From contig NC_044919.1 in NCBI RefSeq assembly GCF_003576645.1, positions 27,786,591 through 27,850,590 of the forward strand: 64,000 nt of DNA, written 5' to 3'. The translations under genes were made by a program, and so were the position numbers. This DNA comes from Ipomoea triloba (taxonomy: Eukaryota > Streptophyta > Magnoliopsida > Solanales > Convolvulaceae). Below are positions 10,800 to 22,690 of the stretch, one piece after another. The notes beneath the pieces were generated by a model, which searched no databases, had not been told where the DNA came from, and saw only the letters and a list, made by a program, of their open reading frames with translations. Position 1 is the stretch's first letter, and every line of letters starts with the position of its first letter.

Positions 10800-10935
10800 T
10801 TGTGTTATACTAAATTTCTAATAGTATACATTCATGAATGCCAATGTTATACTAAATTTCTAATAGTATACATTCATGAATGCCAATTTTATACTAAATT
10901 TCTAATAGTATACATTCATGAATGCCAATTTTAAA
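10800..10935. repeat. Approximately 52-bp tandem triplication
   Basis: Three near-identical copies of TATACTAAATTTCTAATAG plus TATACATTCATGAATGCCAA. A further local array lies at 11480-11630, where ATGTGGCTTTCTCCCGAGTC occurs three times. All are inside the Helitron. Confidence 0.88.
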
Positions 10936-12442
10936 TCTTTTGTCAAGAAACATTTTATCAGACCAAAATAATATTAAATATACATGCGTCCTTATTAATA
11001 CTTTAAATATTTAGTTGCTACAAAATATATAAATTTTAGTTTCGCAATATAGGATACAAAAGGTCATTTATTGCAAATCTTTTGTTTGGTTTTTTGCAGA
11101 TTTGATTGGCCGTGTTGTTTTCATTAATGAGCAAAAAGTTGTCCAAGTTAATTCAAATCCTCAAAGGTTGATTGATTTTGTCATTGAAGACTCTCGGTAT
11201 GTGTTTGTTTGGATGTCTTTTTGATTTGTTTAAGTATAAATTTAGGCATCATCATGCTCATTGTTGTTTTCACTACTCAGGGGTAGTCGGCTCACTGTTA
11301 CTCTATGGGAGGAGCACGTGGATTCTGTCTTGCCTTACTATAATGTTGATTTGGCAGAACCACTGATTGTCCTTCAAGTTCCAGCATAAACAATTCTCAT
11401 TGATATTTGCATATGCCATGACTATAAACAAAAGCTAAGGTCAAACACTAACTCACGTTGGGTTATTGCTAAAAAAATCGGTGTTTAGTCAGGGTCAATT
11501 GTATGTGGCTTTCTCCCGAGTCAGTTTTAGTCAGGGTCAATTGTATGTGGCTTTCTCCCGAGTCAGTCATCCTTTGTGAAATTCCGATGTGGCTTTCTCC
11601 CGAGTCAGTCATCCTTTGTGAAATTCCGCCCAGACAATATTAAAGAGAAAATGAAAAAGAAAACTGATTTTACTAATTGATTGGAAATATAAAAAAATCA
11701 TAATGGAAAAGGAAAATTAGGCAAATTGAAAAAGGGAATGGATATTACTAATTGACTGAAAATTATTTAAAAACTTAAAAAAAATTAATTAAACATGACT
11801 GTTAGATTTTTTATAATAGTTACAATTAATTCATTCAAATATGAAGGAGGAAGAAAAACTAAATGCGATAGGGTGAAAATTAATATACTTAAGGTATAAA
11901 AGTATAATTGCACATATATTAGTGTAATTGACTAATAATAGTTGCCTAATAATTATTATGATAATAACACTGGTCGTTGAATTTATTTTTATAATAATTA
12001 TAATTAAATTATTTCTCATTTCTCTCATATTTATTTTAGTAATAATATAATTACATAAGTCATATTACATATCGATCTTTTTAAGATAATTGTAGACAAA
12101 CAAGTCATATATATTTCAATTAATTGAGTTATACTTTTGCACTAATCTTATAATCAAATAAATGTACACGTTCAATATTAGAATTTTTTTAATAATTTTC
12201 TTTATTTTTATTATCTAAATATATAATAAAAAATTTATTTGTGCATCGCACCGGTAATTGAACAATTATTTGCTCTAATTCAAGCAAGGAAAACACCAGA
12301 CAACATAATTGATCCAACCAATTTCATCAATTGCGCTATACAATATTCGATGTTATAATTTATATAATTGTATATCGATCCAAATATTCTTAAAATATTA
12401 TAACAAATCCATTCCGTGCAACGCACGGGCAAAAATACTAGT

Positions 12443-12815
12443 AATTATTAATTATAACACGTTTTAGTAAACACAATTTGTACCGAATGTATTTTGCCTG
12501 GTAATTCACTTATTCGTATATAAAAATTGCAAATTGACATATCTATTTTCATGTTATTTTTAAAATTTTGTTCCAAAGCGTATTGCAGGTATTGTAAAAT
12601 TGACATCATAACCTCGTAGGGTTCAATTTATTTTTGTTTAGAAAAAGTTAAATGTTATTATATTTTTAGTACTACATTATTATTATTATATTGTATTTTG
12701 TGAGTGAATTGGAATTGCAAAGGTATAAAAAAATATTAGTAAATTGTGAATATGATAATAGGAAAATAACATACATTTTTTAAAATGAGATAATATTTTA
12801 CAACCTAACCTAGAA

Positions 12816-12860
<45 letters not shown>

Positions 12861-14090
12861 AGATTGTACTATAAATTGGAATGACAAGAGACAATTTAAG
12901 GTAGGGCTGAGCCTATCTATAAGTAGTGCATGTGAAGAAAGAAGCAATCCGTATTGAGTAGCTAAGGAGTGGAGGGGTCCCTTCCACGGAATCGAAACCA
13001 TTCTTAGAGAATCAAATAAAAAAGATGTCACACCTAACATGCATTATTGAAACATTTTCCTTTGCATATGAAGACATTATAAACACAATTAAGGTCATGC
13101 ATTCATTCGCACATCATTACAAGTAGATGCTTGAGTTATCATCGTTTATTAAATCTATTCAACTATTAAATCTATCCAACAATTCTAATTGGATGGTCAA
13201 AAGATTGAACTCCGGTGGTGAGAGCATTGATTCTTTAGGTTGAAAAGAATTAAGAAAGTATAGAACAAATATTACTATTATGGACTCATCAAAATTGCGA
13301 CAATATACATATTATATATTATGATTTGGAGTTACAATAAGTTCTCTCTCGAAAAGAATTTTTTTTTAAAGGAAAAACATATATTATTAAAAAATATATC
13401 TAATGTATTAACTGAGTATGTATTTAAGAGAGTGATTGTGGCAGTCATCCTTCACTCTAAATGCTATCTATAGATTGTTTGGGTAAACTGTGATTGGAGC
13501 GATTCGAACAATAAACTACTCTGACCACATATATTTTAATTTGAGGGATAAAAGTCTGATGTGAGTGGTTCATCTATTTTAATCTTATTATAATCATTCT
13601 AACCATCACAATCTCATCGCTTTTCCAAATAATCTACAAGAATATTTGGTTCATGAAATAACATTCAAGAGAATAAATCTATTCCACTATTTTTTTTTAA
13701 TTCAAAATAATAACATTCATGGAAATGAGATACTACTCAATTTGCAAGGACAATAACCATTCCAAGGCAATAAACCTTTTAATATTATCTATTCTCAAGT
13801 CATTAGAATTTTTATTTTTACCTGAGCAAGTATTTGCATATTATCCGTTATATATGTATAGAACTTTAATTATGTAAGAACAATTTTGTCCAATAAAAAA
13901 TAATAGTACAAAATTTATAAAGTAATGTACAATTGTACCATTATAAAAATACATATAAAAAAATATTAATACTATAATGACCTAAATCATTACCAAAAAT
14001 GGAAAAAATATAAATAAAATAATGAGTCTTGTTCTAAATAATCAAAAGATTAATTAAAAGGAAAAAAAGGGGGGGGGGGGGGGGGGGTTA
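12443..14090. other. AT-rich intergenic region
   Basis: No gene recognised. A TA microsatellite lies at 12822-12855. A 76-codon minus frame at 12810-13040 has no recognisable family and runs into the microsatellite. The region ends in a G homopolymer before the gap. Confidence 0.45.
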
Positions 14091-14138
14091 NNNNNNNNNN
14101 NNNNNNNNNNNNNNNNNNNNNNNNNNNNNNNNNNNNNN
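14091..14138. other. Assembly gap inside a poly-G tract
   Basis: 48 Ns between two runs of 19 or more G residues. The gap size may be nominal. Confidence 0.97.
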
Positions 14139-14712
14139 GGGGGGGGGGGGGGGGGGGGGAACTTAACCTAGATTTTTTTAAATGCAAGAAAATTATTTTT
14201 AAGGTTCCTTATTTGTAATCTTTGATGCTCAACTTTGAATGCTATGTATATAGTATGGCTAATTAATTGACTAACATTAATGTCAAATTTTATATTGTAT
14301 TTTTTAAAAATACACTCTAACATATTCATAGTATATATTCAACAATTATGCCAACTCTGGTCAGGATGCGATTTGGACCTAAGACATTCCTTATGAAAAT
14401 CAATAGGTAAGTTAAAAATAATAAATATATAGTTAATAGAATATTCTGTTACTAAAGTTTACATTGACGAAATGTTGAGGTAATTAGAAAAAGTAGAGGA
14501 TATAATAGAAGGTAAAGGAGTAAAAATAATTATAAAAAAAATACTAAACTCAAAATAATAAACAATTGGATCAACATTTTTTAGTTCTCTCTCTCTCTCT
14601 CACACACACACACATATATAGACACACACACATAGCCCAGGAGAGAACCCAAGAACAACTCACAAGTCACAACCGTCCACTTGTTCAGATTCCGCAAATT
14701 ATATTGTTGACC

Positions 14713-15052
14713 ATGGTCCACAATGCATTGTGGACCATGATCATGGCTGATACTGCAGTTGTGTTGAACGGATAGTGCAGTTGTGTTGAAAAGATACTGC
14801 AGTTGTGTTAAAATGAAACTGAACTTACACGGAACAGAGACCGTTCATCCGTTCAACACAATTGCAGTATCCTTTAAACACAACTGCAGTTCCAGACGGA
14901 TGACATGGCATCTGTTCCGCGCAACTACAGTTTCCTTTCAACACAACTACAGTATCCGTTCAACACAAGTGCAGTATCCATTCAACACAACTGCAGTATC
15001 AGCCATGATCCATGGTCCACAATGCATTGTGGACCATGGTCCATGGTGTAAC
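14713..15052. mobile_element. Foldback MITE with GGACCATGGTCC arms
   Basis: The arms contain GACCATGGTCCACAATGCAT and its inverse, each itself palindromic. The interior repeats ACTGCAGTTGTGTTGAA on the left and AACACAACTGCAGTATC in inverse on the right. The surrounding sequence to about 15420, with CA and TG microsatellites at both sides, may belong to a larger element. Related arms occur at 35640-36066 and as fragments near 34860 and 59750-60000. Confidence 0.75.
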
Positions 15053-15129
15053 GACTGGTTCAGATTCAGCGAATCAGATGTAATTTTAAAAAACGATACG
15101 GTGGCATTTTCGTAAATAACTCAAAGTTT

Positions 15130-15320
15130 GGTGCAAATAAAATGTGTTAAAAGTGCAAGTAGCTAGTGCAAGTTTGCAAGTAAAAAGTGCAAGTAAAATC
15201 ACTTACAAATGCAACTAGTTTCACTACATAGTGCAAGTAATCTTACACTTGTAATACATTTTACTTACACTTAGGTGCAGTATATGAAACTGTTATTTGC
15301 ACTTCGATGTTCAATTATTT
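15130..15320. repeat. AGTGCAAGTA-type minisatellite
   Basis: AGTGCAAGTA, TGCAAGT and the inverse ACTTACAC recur about ten times with irregular spacing. Non-coding; probably part of the larger element around 14713-15420. Confidence 0.6.
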
Positions 15321-15559
15321 ACGTAAAATCAGTGTTTCTAATCCGTTAGATCTGGACACGTGAACGGCTCTGAATGGTTTTGATTTCTCTCCTAGGCTAG
15401 GCGTTCTCATCTAAACGGTGTGTGTGTGTGTGAACTTATGTACCGACTTGAACCCTTTATTTGAATGAATGCACGCTTTTGATTTCTTTTTTCCTTTTTT
15501 GTTAGCATCCATTTTCTTAGTTTATTTTGTTTGAATTTGTTAAGTTTCTAATTGGGAGG

Positions 15560-16062
15560 GCATTTTAGTCTTCCTTTTCCATCTATGCACGACAAATTAG
15601 TTTCTCTTCATCAAGGTAGTAGTCCAAATAAAAGTCGTTACAAACCTCTTTCTATTTACGTAATTTACCTAATTTTTCAATTTTAGTTGTGCATCTCCAC
15701 CCTCGATATAAGCTTGGATGCTATGCTTAAAATTGCGAAACTCAACGCTAGTTGCCTTCACATTTTCATACCTTCCTAGTTCCTACCACCTCTTTGTATA
15801 CTCTAAATGAACTCAGTGGTCCTATATTTGCCTTCGCACAGTTAGCAACAAATGTTTGTTGCCCTACATCAAGTCTCCGGTTCACCCTCATCACCTCATG
15901 AACAATTTTGCTTGCTCAGTGCACAAACGGTTTTTTTTGTGCTTTTCTTCAAATATATAAACCACATATTCCCACGAATCAATCCTTCTTAAAGCAAACT
16001 TAGCATTGCGTCCAAACCTATGTGAGATTCTTCGCCTACGCTGCTTCGTATTCAACCATAAT
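15560..16062 (-). pseudogene. FAR1/FRS-like (MULE-derived) gene fragment
   Basis: Read on the minus strand, broken frames give segments such as FEEKHNKKLCTEQAKLFM-like, LDVGQQTFVANCAKANIGPL and SSFRVYKEVVG, then SVEFRNF and IQAYIEGGDAQL. In this order they match the DNA-binding/FAR1 N-terminal region and the 'ANxGP.SFR..KE..GG..NVGAT..dFrNf' stretch before the MULE transposase core of FAR1-RELATED SEQUENCE proteins. Frameshifts (for example near 15920 and 15785) break the frame, and no MULE transposase domain or SWIM zinc finger follows. It is a dead fragment, either from a host FRS gene or from a transposon. Confidence 0.65.
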
Positions 16063-16131
16063 CCATGTCTCCTGTTTTTGGTTTTCTTACACCACCACCC
16101 TTGAACCCCTATCTCAATTACATATTTTTAA

Positions 16132-16134
<3 letters not shown>

Positions 16135-16183
<49 letters not shown>
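16135..16183. repeat. (TA)n microsatellite
   Basis: About 48 bp of TA. A plus-strand frame that spans it (16065-16325) is not a gene. Confidence 0.95.
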
Positions 16184-16185
<2 letters not shown>

Positions 16186-17355
16186 GTTTAGGGTTTAGTC
16201 ATTGGATTGACACCATAAAAAAATATATAAAAATGACGACATTTTTAAATGAAAAAACAAATGTTGCTAAATTTATTAAATATAAAATTAATTACAAAAA
16301 GATGATAATTGTGATGAACACATGATCATCACATAAAATTTTACTATACTAAATATGTCCTTTACATTAACAAAATGAATTATATTATCTAGTCAATATG
16401 TTAAATATAATCCTTCTTATTGTGTGTCTCACTGTCTAATATAACTAATAAGAGTGAATAACATTTTTTTTAAAGGTAAATATTTACCATTGTTTATAAT
16501 TTGAAATGTCAAAAATACATTAACAGAAGAAATCATATAATTTTTTTATGACGAGAAAAACGTGTACTATCTGAAAATATATACTAGATAAATTTCATTT
16601 TCTAGTTCACAGACCATAAAAAATTAAACCACATTAAAAAAGATTTTGGCCTTGTTTGGTAAATAATCAGCCTATCAACTAATTTTGACTTATTTGACAA
16701 CTATTAGTTATTTGACTTGTTAAAAAATTAATATAAGTGTTTGATTAATAAGCTTTTTATAACTCCAAAATGTTAATGTTACATGTTTGATGAAGATGGT
16801 AAAATTAGTGATTTTTAAAAAAGAAATAGCATTGGAATATGACAGAGTAATTTCACTGTAACTAATACGATGTTAATTAAATTCAAATTCCAACGACATT
16901 TGCTTTGTACGGTGTGTAACCGCATTATCAGTTACCATAGGATTCTCCTTCAGTTCACTCTGGGCTCACGAGCTCAATATTTCCGTTAACGGACGTGCAC
17001 GTTCAACCGCAGTCGTTATGACACGCCGGTGATGGACGTAACAGCATTAACGGCAGCAGAGTTTGTTTTTTCGTACCATCGTACCAGTACCAATGGGTGT
17101 CGATGGTTAAATGACGAAGGTACCCCCAACTGACAACTGTTATCAATTTCCACTTAAAAGAATATCCTAAACGAAAAATCAAAGCAAATTACATTTTTAG
17201 TCCTTTTGCTGAATAGGGATTTTAATTTTCTTTTTTTTAATTCATAGCAAAGAGAAGCAAACAAAATTTCAAAACTTTAAGTTATTTGCATCCCAAAAAG
17301 AGTAAAAATTTTAGATCATTCCGAAACATATTGTGACTTCGGTAGTAAGAAAATA
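16184..17355. other. Intergenic, no gene seen
   Basis: A sequence starting GGCCTTGTTTGGTAAATAA near 16650 resembles the end of hAT-like MITEs, but no matching right end was found. A GC-richer stretch at 16880-17110 has CG dinucleotides and no coding pattern. Confidence 0.4.
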
Positions 17356-17616
17356 CTTCCTCCGTCCCATTTTATGTGTCTAGTTCGGTTAACGATGCTT
17401 AACTGAAATTATTTTTAATTCAATTTTTCATAATATTAGATTTAGTATTAATATACAAAATTTATATATTTAGAAACTACACTAAAAGTACTATTAAACA
17501 CACAAAAAAATAAATTTAAAAAGAAGTAAAAAAATATTAAAGAAAATAAACAAAGAAGAAAGAGTTGATTTGACCAATGAATAGTGAGTATGACAAATAA
17601 AATAGGACAGAATGAG
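17356..17616. mobile_element. Stowaway (Tc1/mariner) MITE
   Basis: Begins CTTCCTCCGTCCCATTTTAT after a TA and ends AAATAGGACAGAATGAG before a TA. The CTCCNTCCGTCCC end and the TA target duplication are Stowaway hallmarks. The element at 22449-22690 shares its other arm. Confidence 0.82.
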
Positions 17617-20216
17617 TAATTATTTATAACTATCATGATTTGTTTTATGATGGGTATATATATATATATGCTTCGAGTTACATCCATCACCTCTCTTATT
17701 AATTTGTTGAATTTCAAGTAAATAAACACTTTTTGCAACAATCATTTGACATCTTTTATCCTAACATAAATACAAGTATTACAAAACTATTAAAAGTGGA
17801 TTTTTTTTTAAGAAATGCATTTTTGTTCGAAATCCAAGAAAAAAAACACAAGGGCATGAAGAAAAACATCATAGAATAATAATGGTAAAAATTACAACTA
17901 CAGAGGCAAAAAGTGTGCAGTTAGTGTTGAGTTTTTGAAATTATATTGACTCGATTTACACCTGTATGGACCTCAAGACTAGGTCAATTAGTTATCAAGT
18001 ACGTGGAAGATTACACTCAAAGACGCATAATTGTATCATGACAATTGCAATGTGAGAGTTTCATAATCTTGTGTGGGTGGCTCCTTGACCTTCTAGGCAT
18101 CGACACATACTTGGTCTTTCTATATAAAGGGTCGCTGAGTCATTGTGATTTAATTTCTCCACAATCTATCGGGGCATGAAAGCCTCGGGACTAGGAATTT
18201 CGCCTTTAGCACCCAAGTAAAAATTACTGATAGAAATTAAAATCAAAATATTACATACCCATTATAATTATGTTACGCGTAATTATTAGCATAATTAATA
18301 ATTAAGTTATGTGAAACTGTACCACATTTGATACATCATTAAAAGTAGCACTGTCCCATTAAAATAGTACTAATTGAATGTATTAAGGAGAAGCTACTAA
18401 GCTAGAGGAGTTGATAATAGGCTCAAAGTTTAGATTATACATCCTTAACATTTCTTAACTTCTTCTAATCCTGTTTTTTTGTCAAATTGTTTGTCTTTTT
18501 GTTCTGCTGTAGACTGTAGTGCAGTTTACCAAAGAATAATTAATTAAGCATGTTCAAAAACATAAAGGAGAATCGAAAATTAAAATAATATTCCGTAATA
18601 ATAATTAATAAAATAAAATTAAGCAGGAAGTTTTTGGAACTTGAGCCTTTGCCAATATTGACTGAACATTGTGGTTTAAAAAATTCAAAATTGGACTTCT
18701 AGTCAAATCACTGCTCAGAGAACAATCACAGCTATGTCGTCAGTGTGTATATGTAATTATGTATATTTTACTATTAAGTACTAGAAAATAATTATGATTT
18801 CTTATATCTCTATTTTTGTCATTAAAAAATAAATAAATGTAAAAATGTAAAATAATTTCAAGTAGAAGATTTCACACACACATGTATTTTAAATTTTTAA
18901 TGGTAAACCCAAAGATCCATCATCCATGATAATCTCAAACCAACCCGCTCGTCGTTGCCACAATTGTTATATCATGAATCAGATTCATCTTATATTGTGA
19001 ATCTTATTATAAACATTATATGTTTTCAGTTAACATATTTTGTACCTACAATTAACAATTTATATGTCTATAAATAAATTAAAAGCGCATAATATTTTAA
19101 CTAAAAATATATAACATTGTAACTACAAACACATAATATGTTAACTGTATACACACAAGTGTCTACCGTTAATATGTGATTTTTGGAGATGGCGTAATCA
19201 CATAGTTCATTTACTAGCAAAAACCTTAGATCTCTAATCTAGCTAGGAGGTTTGGGGTGATTCTCGTTCTCCCCCTCCCTTTATTTGTGATTTTTTTTTT
19301 CTTTTCATTCATTTTACTACGGGTGTTTCTTTTTATTTAAAAATAATGATTTTCTTAAAATACTTTGTGTAAAGATATCACAATTATTTTCCCGTTTAAA
19401 TTTTATCATCCCACTATTTAATAAAAATGACTAGCATATAATTCAGCATTTAATTTAAAAAGAGTTTATAAGAGTTAGAGAAATTACATGTTGGGGCAAG
19501 AGACTTGAATATAAAGTCGAAATTACTTGTTACTTATATTTATTAAATATTGAAATGATAAAAATTAAAACGAATAAATAATTGTGACAAACGAATGAAA
19601 ATTAAGGAAACAATGAGACAAAATTAAAAGTATAAGATTGTATACAAGTTGCGACAATATAATAATAATTGATAATTAAATACAGAATTTGATCTATTAT
19701 AGAAGAAACAATATTATAATTTTAAAGGTTTGGTTAAACAAGTGGTATTCCTTGTCACCCCTATCTTTAGAAGGCAATATTTGTTAGGCACAACATTAAA
19801 ATATTGTTTTTTTTTAATATTATACTAATGGTAGTTTAATTAGATATAAGATGTAGATTTGATATTATGATTTTTCTTATGGTGGGAAATCAAGGGTGAA
19901 GAATCTTTGTCTGGTTGGAACATTATCGTGAAGGAGACTGGTCTCCAGGTTGCCAGAGGATTGCATGGCTGAATATGCAAGTGGGGATTATTTATTATTT
20001 TTTATTATCACAATTATTTATTTATTTATTTAAAGTTTAATTGCAGCAATCAACATTTTCTTAGGTAATCCACTATGCATTATTGCATGCAAAAGGATCC
20101 CCACATTCACATGGCTGATGAATCACATCTCATTATGTGAAATAATTAATATATAATATGCAATAATACAAAAATTAGTGGGTCAACAATTCTACATTCT
20201 TCTAGTTAGCTATTAC

Positions 20217-20249
<33 letters not shown>

Positions 20250-20387
20250 GTTTTAAAAGTTCATTTAGGAATGCTCTCAAAAAAAAAAGTTCATTTAGGA
20301 ATTAGGTGGAAATCTAGAAGATCATAAATTACACTTTTGAAAAAAAATATCTTATGAATCAAACATTAAAATTTCATTTATAAGTAC
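17617..20387. other. AT-rich intergenic region
   Basis: No gene recognised in 2.7 kb. A segment at about 17927-18235 has a TATATAAAGGG promoter-like motif and a GC-richer body reminiscent of a small LTR, but no partner or target duplication was found. An ATT microsatellite occupies 20218-20249. Confidence 0.4.
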
Positions 20388-20404
20388 TACACTTATTCTC
20401 ATAA

Positions 20405-20570
20405 CCCAATGGGGTAGCTCAAGTGGCAAGTGGCCTTTTTTTGTGGGGAGGAATTTCGGGAGAACCCGGATTCAATTCCCACAAGTGACGATTCACCATG
20501 GGGCATGGGCTAGTTCTGCCTCCCTCAACCGTCGGAGAGAAAGACCTTGTAGTAAATCTCCCAAAAAAAT
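20405..20570 (+). mobile_element. tRNA-derived SINE with 17-bp target duplication
   Basis: The head GGGTAGCTCAAGTGGCAAG contains box A (TAGCTCAAGTGG), and GGATTCAATTCCC is a box B about 50 bp later, so a tRNA-like internal promoter is present. The body ends in CTCCCAAAAAAA. The flanks are an exact repeat, TACACTTATTCTCATAA, at 20388-20404 and 20571-20587. This is a clean, fairly recent SINE insertion. Confidence 0.88.
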
Positions 20571-21121
20571 TACACTTATTCTCATAAATAACTATTCAAC
20601 TCATAATATTACATTTTAATTTTAAAATATTATATTTTTATCGAGAGTATAACATTTTCGGCCCCCATATGTTACACTTTCTCTCATAATTAACAATCAA
20701 TTTATTTATTCCAGATTAGTATTACATTTTTTAATAAGTAATTATTCAATCTTTAAATATTACATTTTGATTTAAAAGTATAACATTTTTCCTTAAATGT
20801 ATTACACTCCCCCTTATAAATTACAAACAATTTATTACTAATTAGTATTAAATTTCCCAACATAAGTATCGAATTTCTATCTTGACCCAACCGCCCTATG
20901 GATCCTTACAAGAGACTCACCCTAAAGTTTTAGATAACCATTATTACTTTCATTTTTTTTAATAAATCTTTTGATTATTTTATATTTTTAAATTTTAATT
21001 AATAAATTAAAAGTGACAATTGAAATTAATGTGAAGTATTTTTTATTTATGATTTATAATAATTAAATGATTAAAATTAAAATTAACACTTGTAACTAGC
21101 ATCGGCAATAAGGAATATTAC

Positions 21122-21717
21122 TAGGGATGGCAATTTCAATCCGCCCCGCGAATAATCATCCGAATCCACCCCGCATGGATCGGGTTTTTTTGGTGATAGT
21201 GGGTGGTGGGTCGGGGGTGGATCTTAAAAATGTAAACCTGCGGTGGGTCGGGTTGGATTCGGGTTTTATGTTCAAAACCCGCATAGCACCCCACCCGACC
21301 CACCATGTGTGTATACATATATATATAATAGTAAAATAAGTAGTATTAGTATATAGTTAATTATAAAAGTTTCAATAATTTTGGGTAACTTTTTAGTATT
21401 TTTATATCTAAACTACTAAATTTATTTTTTTAAATTAACAATTTAGTTATTATATTATAATATTTCTATTATTTTATATTTTAGTATAACTAATGAATTT
21501 TATTATTTAATTATGTCTAAGTAATTTTGATACTCCGTATAAATTGATAAGTGGTGGATACCCGTAGTGGGCACCCGCACCCGGTGGGGGTGGGGATGGA
21601 TTCTAAAAAGGTTCACCCGATGCGGGTTGGGGGTGGGGGTGGGTGGAAAAAATGAAAGGTGGGTCGGGTGATGGATGTAGCCCTCCCCGACCCACACCTA
21701 ACCCATTGCCATCCCTA
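21122..21717. mobile_element. hAT MITE (TAGGGATGGCAAT ends)
   Basis: TAGGGATGGCAAT at the left and ATTGCCATCCCTA at the right are perfect inverted ends. AATATTAC flanks both sides (21114-21121 and 21718-21725), an 8-bp hAT-type duplication. The interior has GGGTCGGG/CCCGACCC-rich segments in both orientations. Open frames on both strands are products of that composition. Confidence 0.9.
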
Positions 21718-21984
21718 AATATTACGGCCACACTATTACACATGAGTAAAGTTTACGTAGTGCACACAACTGGGTGGTTCTGAGAGTTTCCCTCGTCGTC
21801 CAAATATTACGTTCAACTGGGTCAAATCTTTGATTAATGGATTGTATCTTTGATCTCATTAATAAAATATCCGAACCGTCTCACAGATTGAGACATGTGA
21901 GACAGTCTCACACAAGTTTTTGCCATTTTTGTTTAGTTTACATTTAAAAAAGTTGTAAATTGTAGTGATGCATATAATAAATAA

Positions 21985-22440
21985 GGGTCACACTTGTGTG
22001 AGACCGTCTCACAGATCCTTATTCGTGAGACGGGTCGGGTCGGGTCAAAGTACCATGCAAATGTCATACTTATATGTGCAAATCTCACACTTATATGTTC
22101 AAATATAACACTAATCAAAAATACAATTTTTGTTACTTATAAGAGAAAAAGTAATACATTTTTCATAATAAGTTATGTTGATAAGTGCCTCTCACTTATA
22201 AAGGCAAATATAATACTTTTGAGGAAAAATGTAATACTTTTAAATCGAAATGTAAAAGTATTGTATTTTCCCTTAAAAGTATTACATTTACCATAATAAG
22301 TAACAAAAATTTTATTCTTGATTAGTATTACATTTGAGCATATAAGTATGACATTTGTGCACATAAGTGTTACAGTTGCATCTTGATCCGACCCGACCCG
22401 ACCCGTCTCATGGTGAGACGGTCTCACACAAGTTTTTGCC
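21985..22440. mobile_element. MULE-type foldback MITE (GTGAGACCGTCTCAC), copy 1
   Basis: The inverted arms carry CTTGTGTGAGACCGTCTCAC and its counterpart, then GGGTCGGGTCGGGTC versus GACCCGACCCGACCC. The flanks AATAAATAA and AGTAAATAA agree at 8 of 9 positions. The second copy at 41737-42187 is about 93% alike and has a perfect 9-bp duplication. Partial ends occur at 7400-7450 and 21880-21925. Confidence 0.82.
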
Positions 22441-22448
22441 AGTAAATA

Positions 22449-22690
22449 ATTATTCTATGTCCTATTTTTACTATTTATTGGTCAAACCGATTCTTTCTCC
22501 TTTGCTTATATTCTTTAATATTTATTTATTTATTTTTAAATTTAATTTGGTGTGTTTAATATTACTTTAATGTATAAATTTTATATACCAATATAAAACT
22601 TGATTTTCTTAAAAATTAAATTAAAAACTATTTTAGTTAACATCATTAACTGAATCAGACATATAAAATGATTAAATGGGATGGATGGAG
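22449..22690. mobile_element. Stowaway MITE
   Basis: The right end GGGATGGATGGAG before a TA and the left arm ATTCTATGTCCTATTTTTAC match the Stowaway at 17356-17616 in the opposite orientation. It begins within the target duplication of the neighbouring foldback element, so the two insertions abut. Confidence 0.72.

Larger units (their letters stand above)
10109..11389 (+). pseudogene. Replication protein A (RPA1/DUF223-like) OB-fold gene, decayed
   Basis: Single-stranded-DNA-binding OB-fold protein, as often carried by plant Helitrons. The first exon-like part (from ATG 10109) contains SDLSPKTRRSCIRLRLMRCY. A one-base frame shift near 10260 then separates it from the expected NTLEYLLHDSQ, which ends at a CAG/GT donor. 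The best-preserved part is two exons: 11100-11196 (LIGRVVFINEQ, then RLIDFVIEDSR) and 11281-11389 (GSRLTVTLWEEHVDSVLPYY), joined in frame with proper splice sites and ending in TAA. This is the RPA pattern of 'vIGRVV...IDfvIED...LtvTLWeehvd'. The middle region is replaced by tandem repeats. Probably not functional; a shorter spliced product cannot be excluded. Confidence 0.7.
9213..12441 (+). mobile_element. Helitron (non-autonomous) carrying an RPA-like gene
   Basis: The left end is TCTTTATATATATAAAAAC after an A, and the right end is CTAG before a T, so the element sits in an AT dinucleotide as Helitrons do. Twelve bases before CTAG is a short hairpin (CCGTGC-AAC-GCACGG), the canonical Helitron terminator. 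There is no inverted repeat and no target duplication. Inside are a higher-order minisatellite (9290-9990), a decayed replication-protein-A-like gene (10109-11389) and further tandem repeats. No Rep/helicase coding region is visible, so it is non-autonomous. A second hairpin-like GTGCATCGCAC near 12241 may be an older terminus. Confidence 0.82.

Noticed and set aside
12810..13040. 76-codon minus-strand frame
   Set aside because: No family resemblance, and one end is a TA microsatellite. Not enough to call a gene.
17927..18235. Possible LTR or TRIM element
   Set aside because: A TATA-like motif and a GC-richer body are present, but no terminal TG...CA pair with target duplication or second copy was found in the window.
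20405..20570. Functional tRNA gene
   Set aside because: Box A and box B are present, but the sequence lacks a cloverleaf and has a 17-bp target duplication and an A-rich tail, so it is a SINE.
21127..21339. Overlapping frames on both strands in the hAT MITE
   Set aside because: GC-rich inverted segments keep both strands open by composition; no protein family is recognised.
21994..22296. 100-codon frame also present at 41746-42048
   Set aside because: Conserved between the two copies only because both are the same MITE. The sequence is a foldback with no recognisable protein, and the opposite strand is equally open.
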